Part shown: positions 1 to 8,566 of the stretch, piece by piece
Layout of the letters: the number at the start of each line of letters is the position of its first letter
How positions within the stretch are numbered: position 1 is the stretch's first letter
NCBI GenBank assembly: GCA_964447285.1
Contig: CAYURO010000006.1
Coordinates: forward strand, 62,001-126,000
Direction: 5' to 3'
Source of the DNA: CAJBNH01 sp964447285
GTDB taxonomy: Bacteria; Myxococcota_A; UBA9042
Length of the DNA stretch: 64,000 bases
Made by a program: the position numbers and the translations under genes
The notes under the pieces: generated by a model
The model's database searches: none
What the model saw: only the letters and a program-made list of their open reading frames with translations
Told to the model about the DNA's origin: nothing

Positions 1-1
1 G

Positions 2-1063
2 ACCGACGAGCTGTTCCCGCCGCCGCCGCCGCCGCCCGATGTGCCGTTGTCGCTGGATGACGCACCGCGGGTGTTCGCCAGCATGGAGGCGGAGATGCGC
101 AAGGCGGGGCTGCGCTTTCCGCCAGAGCCGGGTCGCCTCGCGTTCGTCAACTGGCTCTACAGGACGCGCGAACTCCCGAATGCCCCGCCCGGTGGCGGAC
201 GCCACGAGCTTCTGCTGTTCGACGAGAACGGACGACTGCGCGTCTACGTGCTTCCGCTGCGCGTGGAATGGGTCAGGGAAGACGGCGAGTGCCGGTTGGA
301 AACCCCGTATGTGGACGGCCACATGAACGATACGGCCGTGGCGGCGTGCGACTCCGACGATGCCGCGCTCCTCGACTCACTCGCGGCGCTGGCCACGTTC
401 AACCGGCGGCGGCCGCCCCAGGACTTGCACGCCGAAGCCCTGACCACGCACGGCGACTTCACGACCCTGCGGATGGTGAGCGACCTTCACCGGCTGCGGT
501 TCATCGCCACGATCGGGCCCGACGGCCCGGCGCTCACGCCTGCGGGCGATGGCGGGCAGGTGACGCTGCGCCCCCGCGCAGACGGCATCCAGGCGCACCG
601 CGACGGGCGCGAGGCGTGGGTGTGGCGCGAAGGTCCGAGCTTGCGCACGTCGAACCACGGCGAGCCTGTGCTGGACCCCGAGGAACGGCTGCCCGCTCTG
701 CGCGTGGCCCTGCGAGGGGCCGATCTGCTGGCTGCGGGCCGCGCGGTCGATGCGGCGTTGGCCGAGCGCAAGCTGACGTCAGCAGGACCCGGGACGTTCG
801 AAGTCCTCTCGACCGAACGAGGAATCGAGTGGAAAGCCGTGTTCGTGCCCGTACTCGCCGCTCCCGAATCCGGTCCGCGGGCGGCGGTCGTGCGCTGGCG
901 GGTCGGCGATGCCAACCGACAGGTGGAAGCGAAGCCGGAGCAGCTTGCGCAAGCTATCGAACGCGCAGGTCTTCCCCCCGGCTGCCACCTCGTCCAGATC
1001 CTGGGTCCCTCACTCGAGGACGCCGGCAAGGTCGTCGCCGTCCTGCGCGCCTGCGCTCCATGA
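2..1063 (+). CDS. Hypothetical protein, 5'-truncated by the window edge
   Basis: The frame is open to the left edge and begins with Asp/Glu residues followed by seven consecutive prolines (17-37), which looks like the end of a Pro-rich linker of a longer protein. A GTG at 41 could act as a start, but it has no Shine-Dalgarno sequence and would cut into the linker, so I treat the gene as partial. About 353 residues are visible. They are mixed alpha/beta in character, with no membrane segment, signal peptide or motif I recognise. The next gene starts 60 bp downstream on the same strand. Function unknown. Confidence 0.6.
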   Translation, partial: TDELFPPPPPPPDVPLSLDDAPRVFASMEAEMRKAGLRFPPEPGRLAFVNWLYRTRELPNAPPGGGRHELLLFDENGRLRVYVLPLRVEWVREDGECRLETPYVDGHMNDTAVAACDSDDAALLDSLAALATFNRRRPPQDLHAEALTTHGDFTTLRMVSDLHRLRFIATIGPDGPALTPAGDGGQVTLRPRADGIQAHRDGREAWVWREGPSLRTSNHGEPVLDPEERLPALRVALRGADLLAAGRAVDAALAERKLTSAGPGTFEVLSTERGIEWKAVFVPVLAAPESGPRAAVVRWRVGDANRQVEAKPEQLAQAIERAGLPPGCHLVQILGPSLEDAGKVVAVLRACAP

Positions 1064-1123
1064 GCCTTCCCAACCACGTTCACGCAAGCCACAATCCCGC
1101 CGCCTTCCGCTTGGAGTCCCCGG

Positions 1124-1792
1124 ATGAACGGCTACGAAGCCTTCCGCAACTGGCTTTCCGACCCGCTGCTGCGGATGATCGCGGGCAACGCTGAGGACTT
1201 GGACCTGTTCGGCCAGGCGCTCACCATCGCGCTTGTCGTATTGATGGTCGGCGTGGTGCTGCGGCTGCTCCTCAAGGTTTCGGGCGGCTTTTTGCATCTG
1301 GCCACGGGTCAATCGCTGGCACAACCGACCAGCCGTCAGCGTCTCTTCTGGCGCAACATCAGCGGCTTGCTGGCGATTGGACTGCCCTGGGTCGCGCTGT
1401 GGCTGCTCTACGAGGACGGGACCTTCGACGACGCGCTGTATGTGTGGGCGGGCATCGCCGCGACGGTGTGGGCGGTGCTGCGTGCGGCCGATCACCACAA
1501 GGTCTGGCTGGACACCCGAAGGGCCACGGTAGTGCTGCGAAAGGGCTTTGGGATCACACGCATCCATGACCTGATGCTGCCGGTGGCCGAACTGCTCGCC
1601 GACACCGCGGGCCAGCCGCTGACCTTCCCCAACGCCGCGCTGCAACGGGCTGAGGTGGTGCCGCGCCGGGCCGGTTGGCTGGCGTTGGTGGCGCATCTGG
1701 GCAGCGAGCAGGAGGCCGACACCTTTGCCCGCCGAGTCGCCGTGCGCATGAAGCTGCGCCCACGTCCTCGTTGGAAAGTGTTGGACACCTAG
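1124..1792 (+). CDS. Multi-pass membrane protein of unknown function
   Basis: This 222-residue protein has about three hydrophobic segments, at roughly residues 28-52, 78-98 and 103-118. A soluble, basic C-terminal half of about 100 residues follows, ending in an Arg/Pro-rich tail, and would face the cytoplasm. The arrangement loosely recalls small-conductance mechanosensitive channels (membrane part followed by a beta domain), but I see no conserved pore motif, so this is only a possibility. An ATG preceded by a purine-rich GGAGTCC stretch supports the start. It ends 17 bp before the convergent kinase gene. Confidence 0.65.
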   Translation: MNGYEAFRNWLSDPLLRMIAGNAEDLDLFGQALTIALVVLMVGVVLRLLLKVSGGFLHLATGQSLAQPTSRQRLFWRNISGLLAIGLPWVALWLLYEDGTFDDALYVWAGIAATVWAVLRAADHHKVWLDTRRATVVLRKGFGITRIHDLMLPVAELLADTAGQPLTFPNAALQRAEVVPRRAGWLALVAHLGSEQEADTFARRVAVRMKLRPRPRWKVLDT

Positions 1793-1808
1793 GACAATTT
1801 CCGGGGAA

Positions 1809-3536
1809 TCAGGGCGTCGAAATGAGCCAGATGGCCAGGGCGATGCCGGCGATACCGACCAGACCGATCGGGATGGCCAGCCAGAGCACCGACCGCGCGT
1901 GCTTCGGCGGCTGGGCGACTTCAGGCGCAATCGTGTCCCGGTCACTGCCAGCCCGTCGACTCTGCGGGACGGGAGCTTCGCCCAATTCGGAGCGAGTGGG
2001 CTGCCGGTCACGCTCGACTTCAGCTACCGGCCGATGCGGCGGGGGCGGCGGCATCTTGCGCGGCGACGTTTGCTGGTCCAGCGCGCCCTGAGGCCGCGGC
2101 GCTGTCCGCTGCGAGACCGACCGATGCACCGCGCTGGGGGCCTCGATGCCCGTCAGAGGACTGGGCGCACGGCGGCCAGGCGGGGGCGGCGGCGCAGAAC
2201 CGGTGGGCGGGGGCGGAATGACAGACGCGGGCGTCGGAGCCGGCACTGTCGACTGCGACGGGATGGCGGCCGAGCCGTGCGAAGGCACCGTCGCGCCTCG
2301 GGGATGCATCGCCTGCGGCCGTGCGGGCTTGTTCCCCGGCGGCATCGAGACCGCGGGAATCGACGCGGCCAAAGGCGCTTGACGGTGCACCGGACGCCCA
2401 GCGTCTGCCTGCGGTTCCGCGATACCGGTGCCGACCATCGTGCGCTCATCGACCTCAGGCTCGCCGAAGCTGACGAACTGCCGCGGCGGCGCGTCAGGCA
2501 GGTCGGGCAGCTCGACTTGCGGCGCAGTCGCCTTGGGCGGCGCGGACGATCGCACTGCGGGAATGGACCGGGATGGCGGGGCCGGCCCCAAATCCGGTTC
2601 CGTCGCAGTCACTTCCATGGTGCCGAGTTGCGGATGGCCGTGACCGCTTTCCCGCTCAGCGCGCAGGTTCGCGAGCATCTGGCCCAACCGGTCGCGCAGC
2701 CAAGCGGCAGACTCGGGTCGGTCGCCGGGCTTCTTGGCCAGCAGCGCGTGGACCAGCTCAGGCAGGCCGCTGGGCATCCGCACGCCTTCCTTGACCAGCG
2801 GCGGGGGCGGCGACTTGACGTGCTGCAGCAGGATGTCGATGACCGACCCACCGTCGAAGGGCGGGCGATCCATGATCAATTCGTACATCACGGCGCCAAG
2901 CGCATACAGGTCGGTCTGCGGACAGGCCTGCTTGCCCTCGATTTGCTCCGGGGCCATGTAGTGCGGCGTCCCGAAGACCGACCCCGCGCGCGTCAGCGCC
3001 GCCGTCACCATCTGGTTCGGCAGCTTGGCGATCGAGAAGTCGAGCATCTTGATGAAGTCGGTCTTGCTGCCGTGGTCGATCAGGAAGAGGTTCTCAGGCT
3101 TGATGTCGCGGTGAATGATGCCGGCGCTGTGTGCGATGGACAGCGCCGAGGCGATCTGCTCGCACATGTCCAACGTTCGCTCGACGCTGACGGCGCCCTC
3201 TGTCTCCATCATGTCCGAAAGCGGCCGGCCGACCAGCACTTCCATCACCAGGAACACCACGCCGCCCGCCTCGCCGACGTCGTGGATCGTGATGATGTGC
3301 GGGTGGTGCAGCTGCGCGGCGGCGCGGGCCTCGCGGACCAGACGCTTGGCTGCCGACGGGTCCGGGGCCACGTCCGTGCGCAATACCTTCAGCGCCACGT
3401 CTCGACCGAGGTTGCGGTCCATCGCCTTATAGACGACGGCCATGCCACCTTTGCCGAGTCTGGACTGAATTTGATACCGATCGGCGAACAGCGTGCCGAT
3501 CAGCGGGTCGTGTTCGCGTCTGTCGGACGGAGTCAT
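1809..3536 (-). CDS. Serine/threonine protein kinase with C-terminal membrane anchor, DFS in place of DFG
   Basis: This 575-residue Hanks-type kinase carries the Gly-rich loop GKGGMAVV (29-36), catalytic Lys50, Glu69, HRD (142-144), Lys146, Asn149 and an APE motif near 196. The metal-binding motif reads DFS (166-168) rather than DFG, an unusual change that keeps the Asp. Residues about 290-545 are Pro/Ala-rich and probably disordered. A single hydrophobic segment near 550-572 ends the protein with only a few residues beyond it, so the kinase faces the cytoplasm, tail-anchored, with no sensor domain outside. I chose the ATG at 3536 because GGAGG lies about 9 bases upstream; an upstream GTG at 3659 would add a non-kinase extension and run into the rpoZ promoter. 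It is divergent from rpoZ. Confidence 0.9.
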   Translation of the reverse strand: MTPSDRREHDPLIGTLFADRYQIQSRLGKGGMAVVYKAMDRNLGRDVALKVLRTDVAPDPSAAKRLVREARAAAQLHHPHIITIHDVGEAGGVVFLVMEVLVGRPLSDMMETEGAVSVERTLDMCEQIASALSIAHSAGIIHRDIKPENLFLIDHGSKTDFIKMLDFSIAKLPNQMVTAALTRAGSVFGTPHYMAPEQIEGKQACPQTDLYALGAVMYELIMDRPPFDGGSVIDILLQHVKSPPPPLVKEGVRMPSGLPELVHALLAKKPGDRPESAAWLRDRLGQMLANLRAERESGHGHPQLGTMEVTATEPDLGPAPPSRSIPAVRSSAPPKATAPQVELPDLPDAPPRQFVSFGEPEVDERTMVGTGIAEPQADAGRPVHRQAPLAASIPAVSMPPGNKPARPQAMHPRGATVPSHGSAAIPSQSTVPAPTPASVIPPPPTGSAPPPPPGRRAPSPLTGIEAPSAVHRSVSQRTAPRPQGALDQQTSPRKMPPPPPHRPVAEVERDRQPTRSELGEAPVPQSRRAGSDRDTIAPEVAQPPKHARSVLWLAIPIGLVGIAGIALAIWLISTP

Positions 3537-3652
3537 CCCGTGCAGCCTCCGGATGCGAGACTGTAGGCGAAAGCCCCCCCCAACGCAACGTAGCCTACCG
3601 CTGCCAACGTCGATTTTCCGGTCCAAGTTTGGGCGGACGTGGGTCGTTTGGG

Positions 3653-3681
3653 TTGACACGTGGGCGGGCTGCCCCTACCCT
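3653..3681 (+). promoter_or_regulatory. Sigma70-type promoter of rpoZ
   Basis: A perfect -35 box TTGACA (3653-3658), a 17-base spacer and a -10 box TACCCT (3676-3681) lie about 60 bases before the rpoZ start. This is the best promoter match in the window. Confidence 0.7.
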
Positions 3682-3740
3682 GCGACGCCCGGTTTTCGGG
3701 TCGGAGTCCGGAGCCCCGCCGGACACCCAAGGAGCCCCGC

Positions 3741-3965
3741 ATGGCACGTATCACGATTGAAGATTGTCTCGACACCGTCCCCAACCGCTTCGCTCTGGTC
3801 ATCATGGCCGCCAAGCGGGCGCGGCAGATCGCCGACGGTGCCCCCCCGACCATCGAGACGAAGAACAAGGAGTGCGTGACCGCACTTCGTGAAGCCGCCG
3901 ACGGTCGCGTCCGCTTTACCCGCCCCGTGATGCCCCTGATCGAACGCCACCTGCGCAGCGAGTAG
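3741..3965 (+). CDS. rpoZ: DNA-directed RNA polymerase omega subunit
   Basis: This 74-residue protein begins MARITIEDCLD and contains NRFALVIMAAKRARQI and a following stretch that resembles the conserved core of omega, which wraps the C-terminal tail of beta-prime and helps assemble RNA polymerase. The length suits the family (about 70-90). The ATG at 3741 is preceded by AAGGAG. The gene stands alone under its own TTGACA/TACCCT promoter and ends 16 bp before the convergent transglycosylase gene. The strong match to the N-terminal omega core makes the call secure despite the small size. Confidence 0.93.
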   Translation: MARITIEDCLDTVPNRFALVIMAAKRARQIADGAPPTIETKNKECVTALREAADGRVRFTRPVMPLIERHLRSE

Positions 3966-3981
3966 CCGTCCGGGGCCCGTT

Positions 3982-4641
3982 TCAGTGACCGTCGCAGCCA
4001 TGGCGGTCCAGCCGCGCCTTCGCCTCGAGCACCTTTTCTGCATAGTAGAGGTTCGTTGGAAGCTTGCCCGCGCGGAAGTTGCGCATGGGCTGCGCTGAAC
4101 CGGCATGGTACGCGCACAAGGCGTAGACCTCGTTGCCCTTGAATTGCTTCAATAATCGCTTGTAGTATGTCGCCGCAGCCACCACGGAGCACCGAGGCTC
4201 CCAAGGCTCGTCGCAACCAAACGCCGCTGACGTGCGCGGCATCAGCTGCATCAACCCTTGGGCACCCGCGGGCGACAGCGCTTGGCTGTTGAAGCCGCTC
4301 TCGACCCAGGCCAATGCCAGCAACAGCGTCGGCTCAAGGCCCGCGCGCTCTGCCACCGCCCGAACGACGGGCTGATACTGGCGACAACGCGCCTGCATCT
4401 TGGCATCGATGGTCAGGGGCTTGCCCGGTGCGTAGCGGAACTCGTCGGTGTCGTCGCGCTCATCCGGCACCGCCTCGTCGTCGATGACCGGCGGCGGTTC
4501 TCCGGGCTGATTCTCCGCAAGCTCGGCGGGTTCCGGCGGCACAGGCATCGGCTCCAAGGTGGCGACCGGCGCCGAACAGGCGGCCAGCCAGAGCGCGACG
4601 CCCGCCAGCAGTGCCGTTCTTGCGACTTCGCTGTCCCCCAC
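3982..4641 (-). CDS. Lytic transglycosylase lipoprotein (SLT domain)
   Basis: A 219-residue lipoprotein. The signal peptide ends in the lipobox LAAC with lipidated Cys22, followed by a Pro/Glu-rich linker to about residue 70. The SLT (Slt70/goose-lysozyme-like) domain has the catalytic Glu in ES (114-115), the GLMQLMP motif (129-135) and AYHAG (177-181), where most relatives have AYNAG. It should cleave peptidoglycan glycan strands with formation of 1,6-anhydro-muramic acid, at the periplasmic face of the outer membrane. The GTG start has GGGAGG seven bases upstream. Cys143 and Cys151, plus Cys176 and Cys216, could form disulfides. It converges on rpoZ. Confidence 0.9.
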   Translation of the reverse strand: MGDSEVARTALLAGVALWLAACSAPVATLEPMPVPPEPAELAENQPGEPPPVIDDEAVPDERDDTDEFRYAPGKPLTIDAKMQARCRQYQPVVRAVAERAGLEPTLLLALAWVESGFNSQALSPAGAQGLMQLMPRTSAAFGCDEPWEPRCSVVAAATYYKRLLKQFKGNEVYALCAYHAGSAQPMRNFRAGKLPTNLYYAEKVLEAKARLDRHGCDGH

Positions 4642-4782
4642 GCGCCAACCTCCCGCAGTCCAAGCTGTTCCTGAGTGTCTGCCACGATTGCCCGGTGAAG
4701 TCCAGCCGTGTCGTGCGGCGCATCTCCTTGACCCGCCTGCGTTTCGCGCACCGACCGTGCCGAGAGGTCCGACCGCGCCGGA

Positions 4783-4811
4783 TAGACCCCTGCCCCGGCC
4801 TCTGCTACCGT
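4783..4811 (+). promoter_or_regulatory. Possible promoter of the HEAT-repeat gene
   Basis: TAGACC (4783-4788), a 17-base spacer and TACCGT (4806-4811) lie about 45 bases before the start at 4857. The match to -35 is moderate. Confidence 0.35.
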
Positions 4812-4856
4812 GCGCGGCCGCCGGGCCTGGCCAGGCGACGGATCGGAGGCAGATAG

Positions 4857-5594
4857 ATGGGACTGTTCGACATCTTCAGCAGTAACAAGGACCCGCAGAA
4901 GGCGATCGACAAGATCCGCCGGCGACTGGTCGATCAGTACCGCCAAACCCACGAACGCTACGAGTGCATGGACGACCTGGCCAAGATCGGCACGCCCGCC
5001 GCACTGGACGCCCTGCTCGAGCGCTTCACGATGCGCGTCAGCGGCCCCACGGTGGACGAAGAGGAAAAGAACTACTGCGCGGAAAAGATCAACGCGTGGG
5101 GAGAGGCTGCCGTCGAGCCGCTGCGCAAGTTCATCGCCACCCATGAGGCCGTCTACTTTCCGTTGAAGGCGTTGCGTGAAGTGGCCGGTGACGAGGTCGC
5201 GGTGGAAACGCTGCTCGAGGCGATCCGCGACTGCGACCCGGGCTACCACGAAGGTCTGGACCGCCTACGCGAAATCGTGTCGAATCTTAGGGACTTTCAG
5301 CACGAGCGGGTGTTCGCGGCACTGGTCGGACTGCTGGCCAGCCGGTCGAACGAGATCCGCTTCTACGCGCTGGACGGTCTGGTCGGCTATCCGCCCGAGC
5401 AGGTTGCCGAGCACTTTGCCGCGCGTATCCTCGACCCGGACGAGAGCCAACGCGTGAAGACGCTGGCTTGGGAGCTGGGCGCAGAGCACAGCCTGCCTAT
5501 GGCACCATGGGCCGCGCAGCTGGGACCCATCGTCCCGCGCGGCTATCGTCTGGACGAACAAGGCCACCTGACCCGCGGAGGCCCCGGCGCTTGA
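4857..5594 (+). CDS. HEAT-repeat protein
   Basis: This 245-residue cytoplasmic protein has no signal peptide. It consists of successive helical pairs with the HEAT-like pattern (for example AALDALLERF, AVEPLRKFIA, AVETLLEAIR and RVFAALVGLL), which usually form a curved scaffold for binding another protein or substrate. The amphipathic start MGLFDIF is common in proteins that sit on membranes or partner complexes, but nothing identifies the partner. The ATG is preceded by GGAGGCAGAT. The gene is followed 91 bp later by greA on the same strand. No catalytic motif is visible. Confidence 0.75.
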   Translation: MGLFDIFSSNKDPQKAIDKIRRRLVDQYRQTHERYECMDDLAKIGTPAALDALLERFTMRVSGPTVDEEEKNYCAEKINAWGEAAVEPLRKFIATHEAVYFPLKALREVAGDEVAVETLLEAIRDCDPGYHEGLDRLREIVSNLRDFQHERVFAALVGLLASRSNEIRFYALDGLVGYPPEQVAEHFAARILDPDESQRVKTLAWELGAEHSLPMAPWAAQLGPIVPRGYRLDEQGHLTRGGPGA

Positions 5595-5685
5595 CGCCGG
5601 GAGCACGTCCCGACTCGCTTTTCACCTGCAGCGGTCCCGCACTCGTCGAGGCCGCTCGCCCATGCCGTCCGCCGCGTGTGTCGCC

Positions 5686-6162
5686 ATGCCGAATGCCATT
5701 ACCCCCAAGGGCCTTGTTCGTCTGCACGAGCAGCTCAAGCACCTCCGCGAGTTCGATCGGCCGAAGAACGTCCGCGACATCGAAGAGGCGCGCGCCCACG
5801 GCGACCTGAAAGAGAACGCTGAGTACCACGCGGCCAAGGAGCGGCAGAGCCACATCGTGGGGCAGATCCAAGCGCTGGAGACGCAGATCGCCACGGCCGA
5901 GATCATCGATCCTGCGACGCTGAAGGGTTCCCGCGTGATGTTCGGGGCTACCGTGACGCTGGTCGACCTGGACACCGCAGACTCCCCGCCCGTGCGCTAC
6001 CAGATCGTCGGTGACATGGAGGCTGACCTTGCAGCCGGACTGATCTCGATCTCGTCGCCGCTGGCCCGCGGCCTCATTGGCAAGGAGTGCGGCGACGAGG
6101 TACCGGTGACGACGCCCAAGGGTCGGCGGATGTTCCTGATCGACAACGTGGAGTTCCTGTGA
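5686..6162 (+). CDS. greA: Transcription elongation factor GreA
   Basis: GreA rescues backtracked RNA polymerase by stimulating cleavage of the 3' end of the transcript. The 158-residue product has the N-terminal coiled coil with EARAHGDLKENAEYHAAKE, which carries the acidic tip (Asp/Glu) that works in the polymerase secondary channel, and a C-terminal FKBP-like domain ending near the DEVPVTTPKG segment. I placed the start at 5686, which gives the usual length and N-terminus (MPNAITPKG). An in-frame ATG at 5662 with a weak GAGG upstream would add eight residues. The stop overlaps the GTG of tsaE, indicating translational coupling. Confidence 0.93.
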   Translation: MPNAITPKGLVRLHEQLKHLREFDRPKNVRDIEEARAHGDLKENAEYHAAKERQSHIVGQIQALETQIATAEIIDPATLKGSRVMFGATVTLVDLDTADSPPVRYQIVGDMEADLAAGLISISSPLARGLIGKECGDEVPVTTPKGRRMFLIDNVEFL

Positions 6163-6617
6163 TCCGCAGCACCGTCCCCGCGCGGCGCCTGCGCCTTCCG
6201 CCCGGCACCGTCGAGTCCGCCGCGGCCATGGCAGCCCTGGGGGCCGGTCTGGCCGACCAACTGCAACCCGGCGACGTACTTGCACTTTCCGGCGACCTCG
6301 GGACCGGCAAGACCACCTTGGTGCGAGGTCTTGCGGCAAGGCTCGGTGTCGAACCCGAAGCGGTCGCCAGCCCGACATTTGCGCTGGTCCACTTGTACCA
6401 AGGCGACGCTTTCTCCATACTTCACGCAGACTTCTATCGCATCGACCACCCCGGCGAGATCGAGGCCGCGGGCATCCTGGAGCAACTGGAGGACCCCGAA
6501 CTCCTGTGCATCGTCGAGTGGCCCGGCATCGCCCGCGACCTGCTGCCCGCGCATACACTATGGCTCGACCTGAGCATGGACGGACCGGGGCGGCGGGTGG
6601 TGCAGCCGCCCTGTTGA
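6159..6617 (+). CDS. tsaE: tRNA threonylcarbamoyladenosine biosynthesis ATPase TsaE
   Basis: TsaE is the ATPase that supports TsaB-TsaD in making the t6A37 modification on ANN-decoding tRNAs. The 152-residue protein has the Walker A loop GDLGTGKTT (45-53), the SPTFALVHLY segment that follows it in the family, and HADFYRI with the conserved Asp-Phe-Tyr. Length is typical. The GTG start (6159) overlaps the greA TGA as GTGA, so it should be translated by coupling. Other t6A genes are not in the window. Confidence 0.93.
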   Translation: MIRSTVPARRLRLPPGTVESAAAMAALGAGLADQLQPGDVLALSGDLGTGKTTLVRGLAARLGVEPEAVASPTFALVHLYQGDAFSILHADFYRIDHPGEIEAAGILEQLEDPELLCIVEWPGIARDLLPAHTLWLDLSMDGPGRRVVQPPC

Positions 6618-6700
6618 ATGACGACGCTTGCCTTGACTGCCCAGCCGCCGCGAAATGCCCTACACTGTTGCCGTTCCAGACGTTGCTACGTGGAGGCCGC

Positions 6701-7528
6701 GTGCCGCTTCGACTCGTTCCCATCGTCCTTGTCGCCTTGGGTTTGCTGACCACTTCGGTGGGTCACGGGCAGACGCCCGCCGCTGCCCGACCGCTGGTCT
6801 GTCCCGTCGACGGGGCGGAGGTGCACGAGACCGGAACCGATGGCCGCGCCTCGCCCCGCATGTACTCGGATCTCGAAGTGCCGACAGAGGCTTACCCGAA
6901 CTACGTCGTGGCCTGTGGCAAGTGCGGATACGCCGCCTGGACCCAAGATTTCGAGCGCCCGGTGTCCGGCGACCTGTCGGCGTGGATCCGGCAACATTTG
7001 GCGGCGACCGCGCGACGGGCCGGCAGCGAGCCCCTGTATGCGTGGAAGCACATGCTGCAGATCCTGGACCATCGGCAAGTCTCGCTGCGCGAGCGGCTGG
7101 GTGCGACGCTGTTCTACACGTACGTCCTGAAGCGGCGGCGGCCGAACGGTGGCCAGGACCACGCCCTGGAGCGCGAGATCCTGACCGGACGCAAGCAAGT
7201 GATCGGCTTTCTGACGCAATCGCTTCGCGACGAGCCGCCCAAGTCCGTGCGGGCCCGACTGGAGTGGCGGTATCTGGTCGGCGAGCTGACGCGGCTGACA
7301 GGCGAACCCGCCAAGGGCCTGCCGATGCTGCAAGAAGTCTGCAAGTCGCGCGAAGAGGCGGGCTTCACCGTCGGCAAGCTCGCGTGCGAGATGGCCGACC
7401 GGGCGGCAAAGGGCGACTGTTGGGAGAACTACCGCGACGGCATGTTCGACGCAACGGCCATCCCGAAGCCTGCCGACAAAGCCGACACGCCCGCGGCCCC
7501 GGCGCCCGAGCCAACTCCGGACAAGTAG
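6701..7528 (+). CDS. Secreted DUF2225-like protein with two metal-binding Cys pairs
   Basis: A 275-residue protein with a cleavable signal peptide (about 1-24, ending GHGQ). The N-terminal part has a CPVDG element (Cys34) and a CGKCGYAAW element (Cys72, Cys75), with the spacing and neighbouring residues (acidic-aromatic run, then CxxCGYAA) seen in DUF2225 proteins, which suggests a zinc-ribbon-like fold. The remainder is helical and may contain TPR-like pairs (for example PKSVRARLEWRYLVGELTRL). The C-terminus is Pro/Ala-rich. The GTG start is supported by TGGAGG six bases upstream. Exact function is unknown; the family assignment is from motif pattern only. Confidence 0.65.
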   Translation: MPLRLVPIVLVALGLLTTSVGHGQTPAAARPLVCPVDGAEVHETGTDGRASPRMYSDLEVPTEAYPNYVVACGKCGYAAWTQDFERPVSGDLSAWIRQHLAATARRAGSEPLYAWKHMLQILDHRQVSLRERLGATLFYTYVLKRRRPNGGQDHALEREILTGRKQVIGFLTQSLRDEPPKSVRARLEWRYLVGELTRLTGEPAKGLPMLQEVCKSREEAGFTVGKLACEMADRAAKGDCWENYRDGMFDATAIPKPADKADTPAAPAPEPTPDK

Positions 7529-7569
7529 TCTAACCTCTTGCTCCACCCACGATTCTTCCCAGGATCCCC

Positions 7570-8451
7570 ATGAAGCATATCCGCAAAGCCGTCATCCCCG
7601 CCGCCGGCATGGGCACCCGCTTCCTGCCCGCGACCAAGGCCATCCCGAAAGAGATGCTGCCGATCGTCAACAAGCCCTCGATCCAGCTGATCATCGAAGA
7701 GGCGGCGGCCAGCGGCATCGAAGAAGTGATCCTGATCACGGGTCGCGGCAAGAACGAGATCGAGGACCACTTCGACGTCCACCCGCAGCTGGAAGAGAGC
7801 CTGCGCCGGTCGGGCAAGGAGGCGCTTTTGCGGGAGGTGGTGACGCCCTCGCAGCTGGTGACGCTCTCGACCGTGCGCCAGCAACGGCCGCTGGGTCTGG
7901 GGCACGCGATCCTGTGCGCGCGCCACCTGATCGGTGATGAGCCGTTCGCCGTGTTCCTGCCCGACGATCTGGTCGATGCGCGCAAGCCCTGCGCCGCCCA
8001 GCTGATCGACGTGTTCCAGCGCACCGGCAAAAGCGTGATCGCGTTGATGGACGTGCCCCGCGAGGAGACGTCGCAGTACGGCATCGCGGCGGGCAAGTTC
8101 TCCCCCGAAGACCCGCGCTGCCTGAACATCGAGACGCTGATCGAGAAACCCGCCTCGCGCGACGCTCCTTCGACCATGGGCGTGGTCGGTCGGTACATCC
8201 TGGACCCACGCATCTTCGACTACCTGACGCGCACCAACCCCGGACGCGGCGACGAGATCCAGCTGACCGACGCGCTTGCCGCGATGGCCGAGGCCGACGG
8301 TCTGGTCGGCTATCTGTTCGAGGGAGAACGCTTCGATGCGGGTGACGTGGCCGGCTACCTGCTCGCCAACTTGAACTGGGCCCGCAAGGTCCCTCGCCTG
8401 TGGCGCACCGTGCAGCAGTACGTGCGCAGCCACCAGACCGACGCGGGCTGA
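7570..8451 (+). CDS. galU: UTP--glucose-1-phosphate uridylyltransferase
   Basis: Makes UDP-glucose from UTP and glucose-1-phosphate, the precursor for polysaccharides, glycolipids and envelope sugars. The 293-residue protein has the nucleotide-binding signature AAGMGTRFLPATKAIPKEMLP beginning at residue 11, with the conserved Lys residues, then QQRPLGLGHAILCA and a VEKP-like stretch (LIEKPAS). The length is that of bacterial GalU. The ATG at 7570 lies after GGATCCCC, a weak ribosome site. It may be read together with the preceding gene, which ends 41 bp upstream. Confidence 0.95.
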   Translation: MKHIRKAVIPAAGMGTRFLPATKAIPKEMLPIVNKPSIQLIIEEAAASGIEEVILITGRGKNEIEDHFDVHPQLEESLRRSGKEALLREVVTPSQLVTLSTVRQQRPLGLGHAILCARHLIGDEPFAVFLPDDLVDARKPCAAQLIDVFQRTGKSVIALMDVPREETSQYGIAAGKFSPEDPRCLNIETLIEKPASRDAPSTMGVVGRYILDPRIFDYLTRTNPGRGDEIQLTDALAAMAEADGLVGYLFEGERFDAGDVAGYLLANLNWARKVPRLWRTVQQYVRSHQTDAG

Positions 8452-8466
8452 GACACTTGCATCGGC

Positions 8467-8495
8467 TTGCCTTTTCGCCCGCGCGCCCCTAGCAT
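8467..8495 (+). promoter_or_regulatory. Promoter for the tandem outer-membrane beta-barrel genes
   Basis: TTGCCT (8467-8472), a 17-base spacer and TAGCAT (8490-8495) lie about 70 bases before the first beta-barrel gene. It resembles the rpoZ and fructose-bisphosphate aldolase promoters. Confidence 0.45.
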
Positions 8496-8566
8496 CCTGC
8501 GACGCGCGTTGCCGGTTTTCTTGACCGGTCGTTGCCCCCCTGCCACGCGAGGCTCGCCTGCGCACG

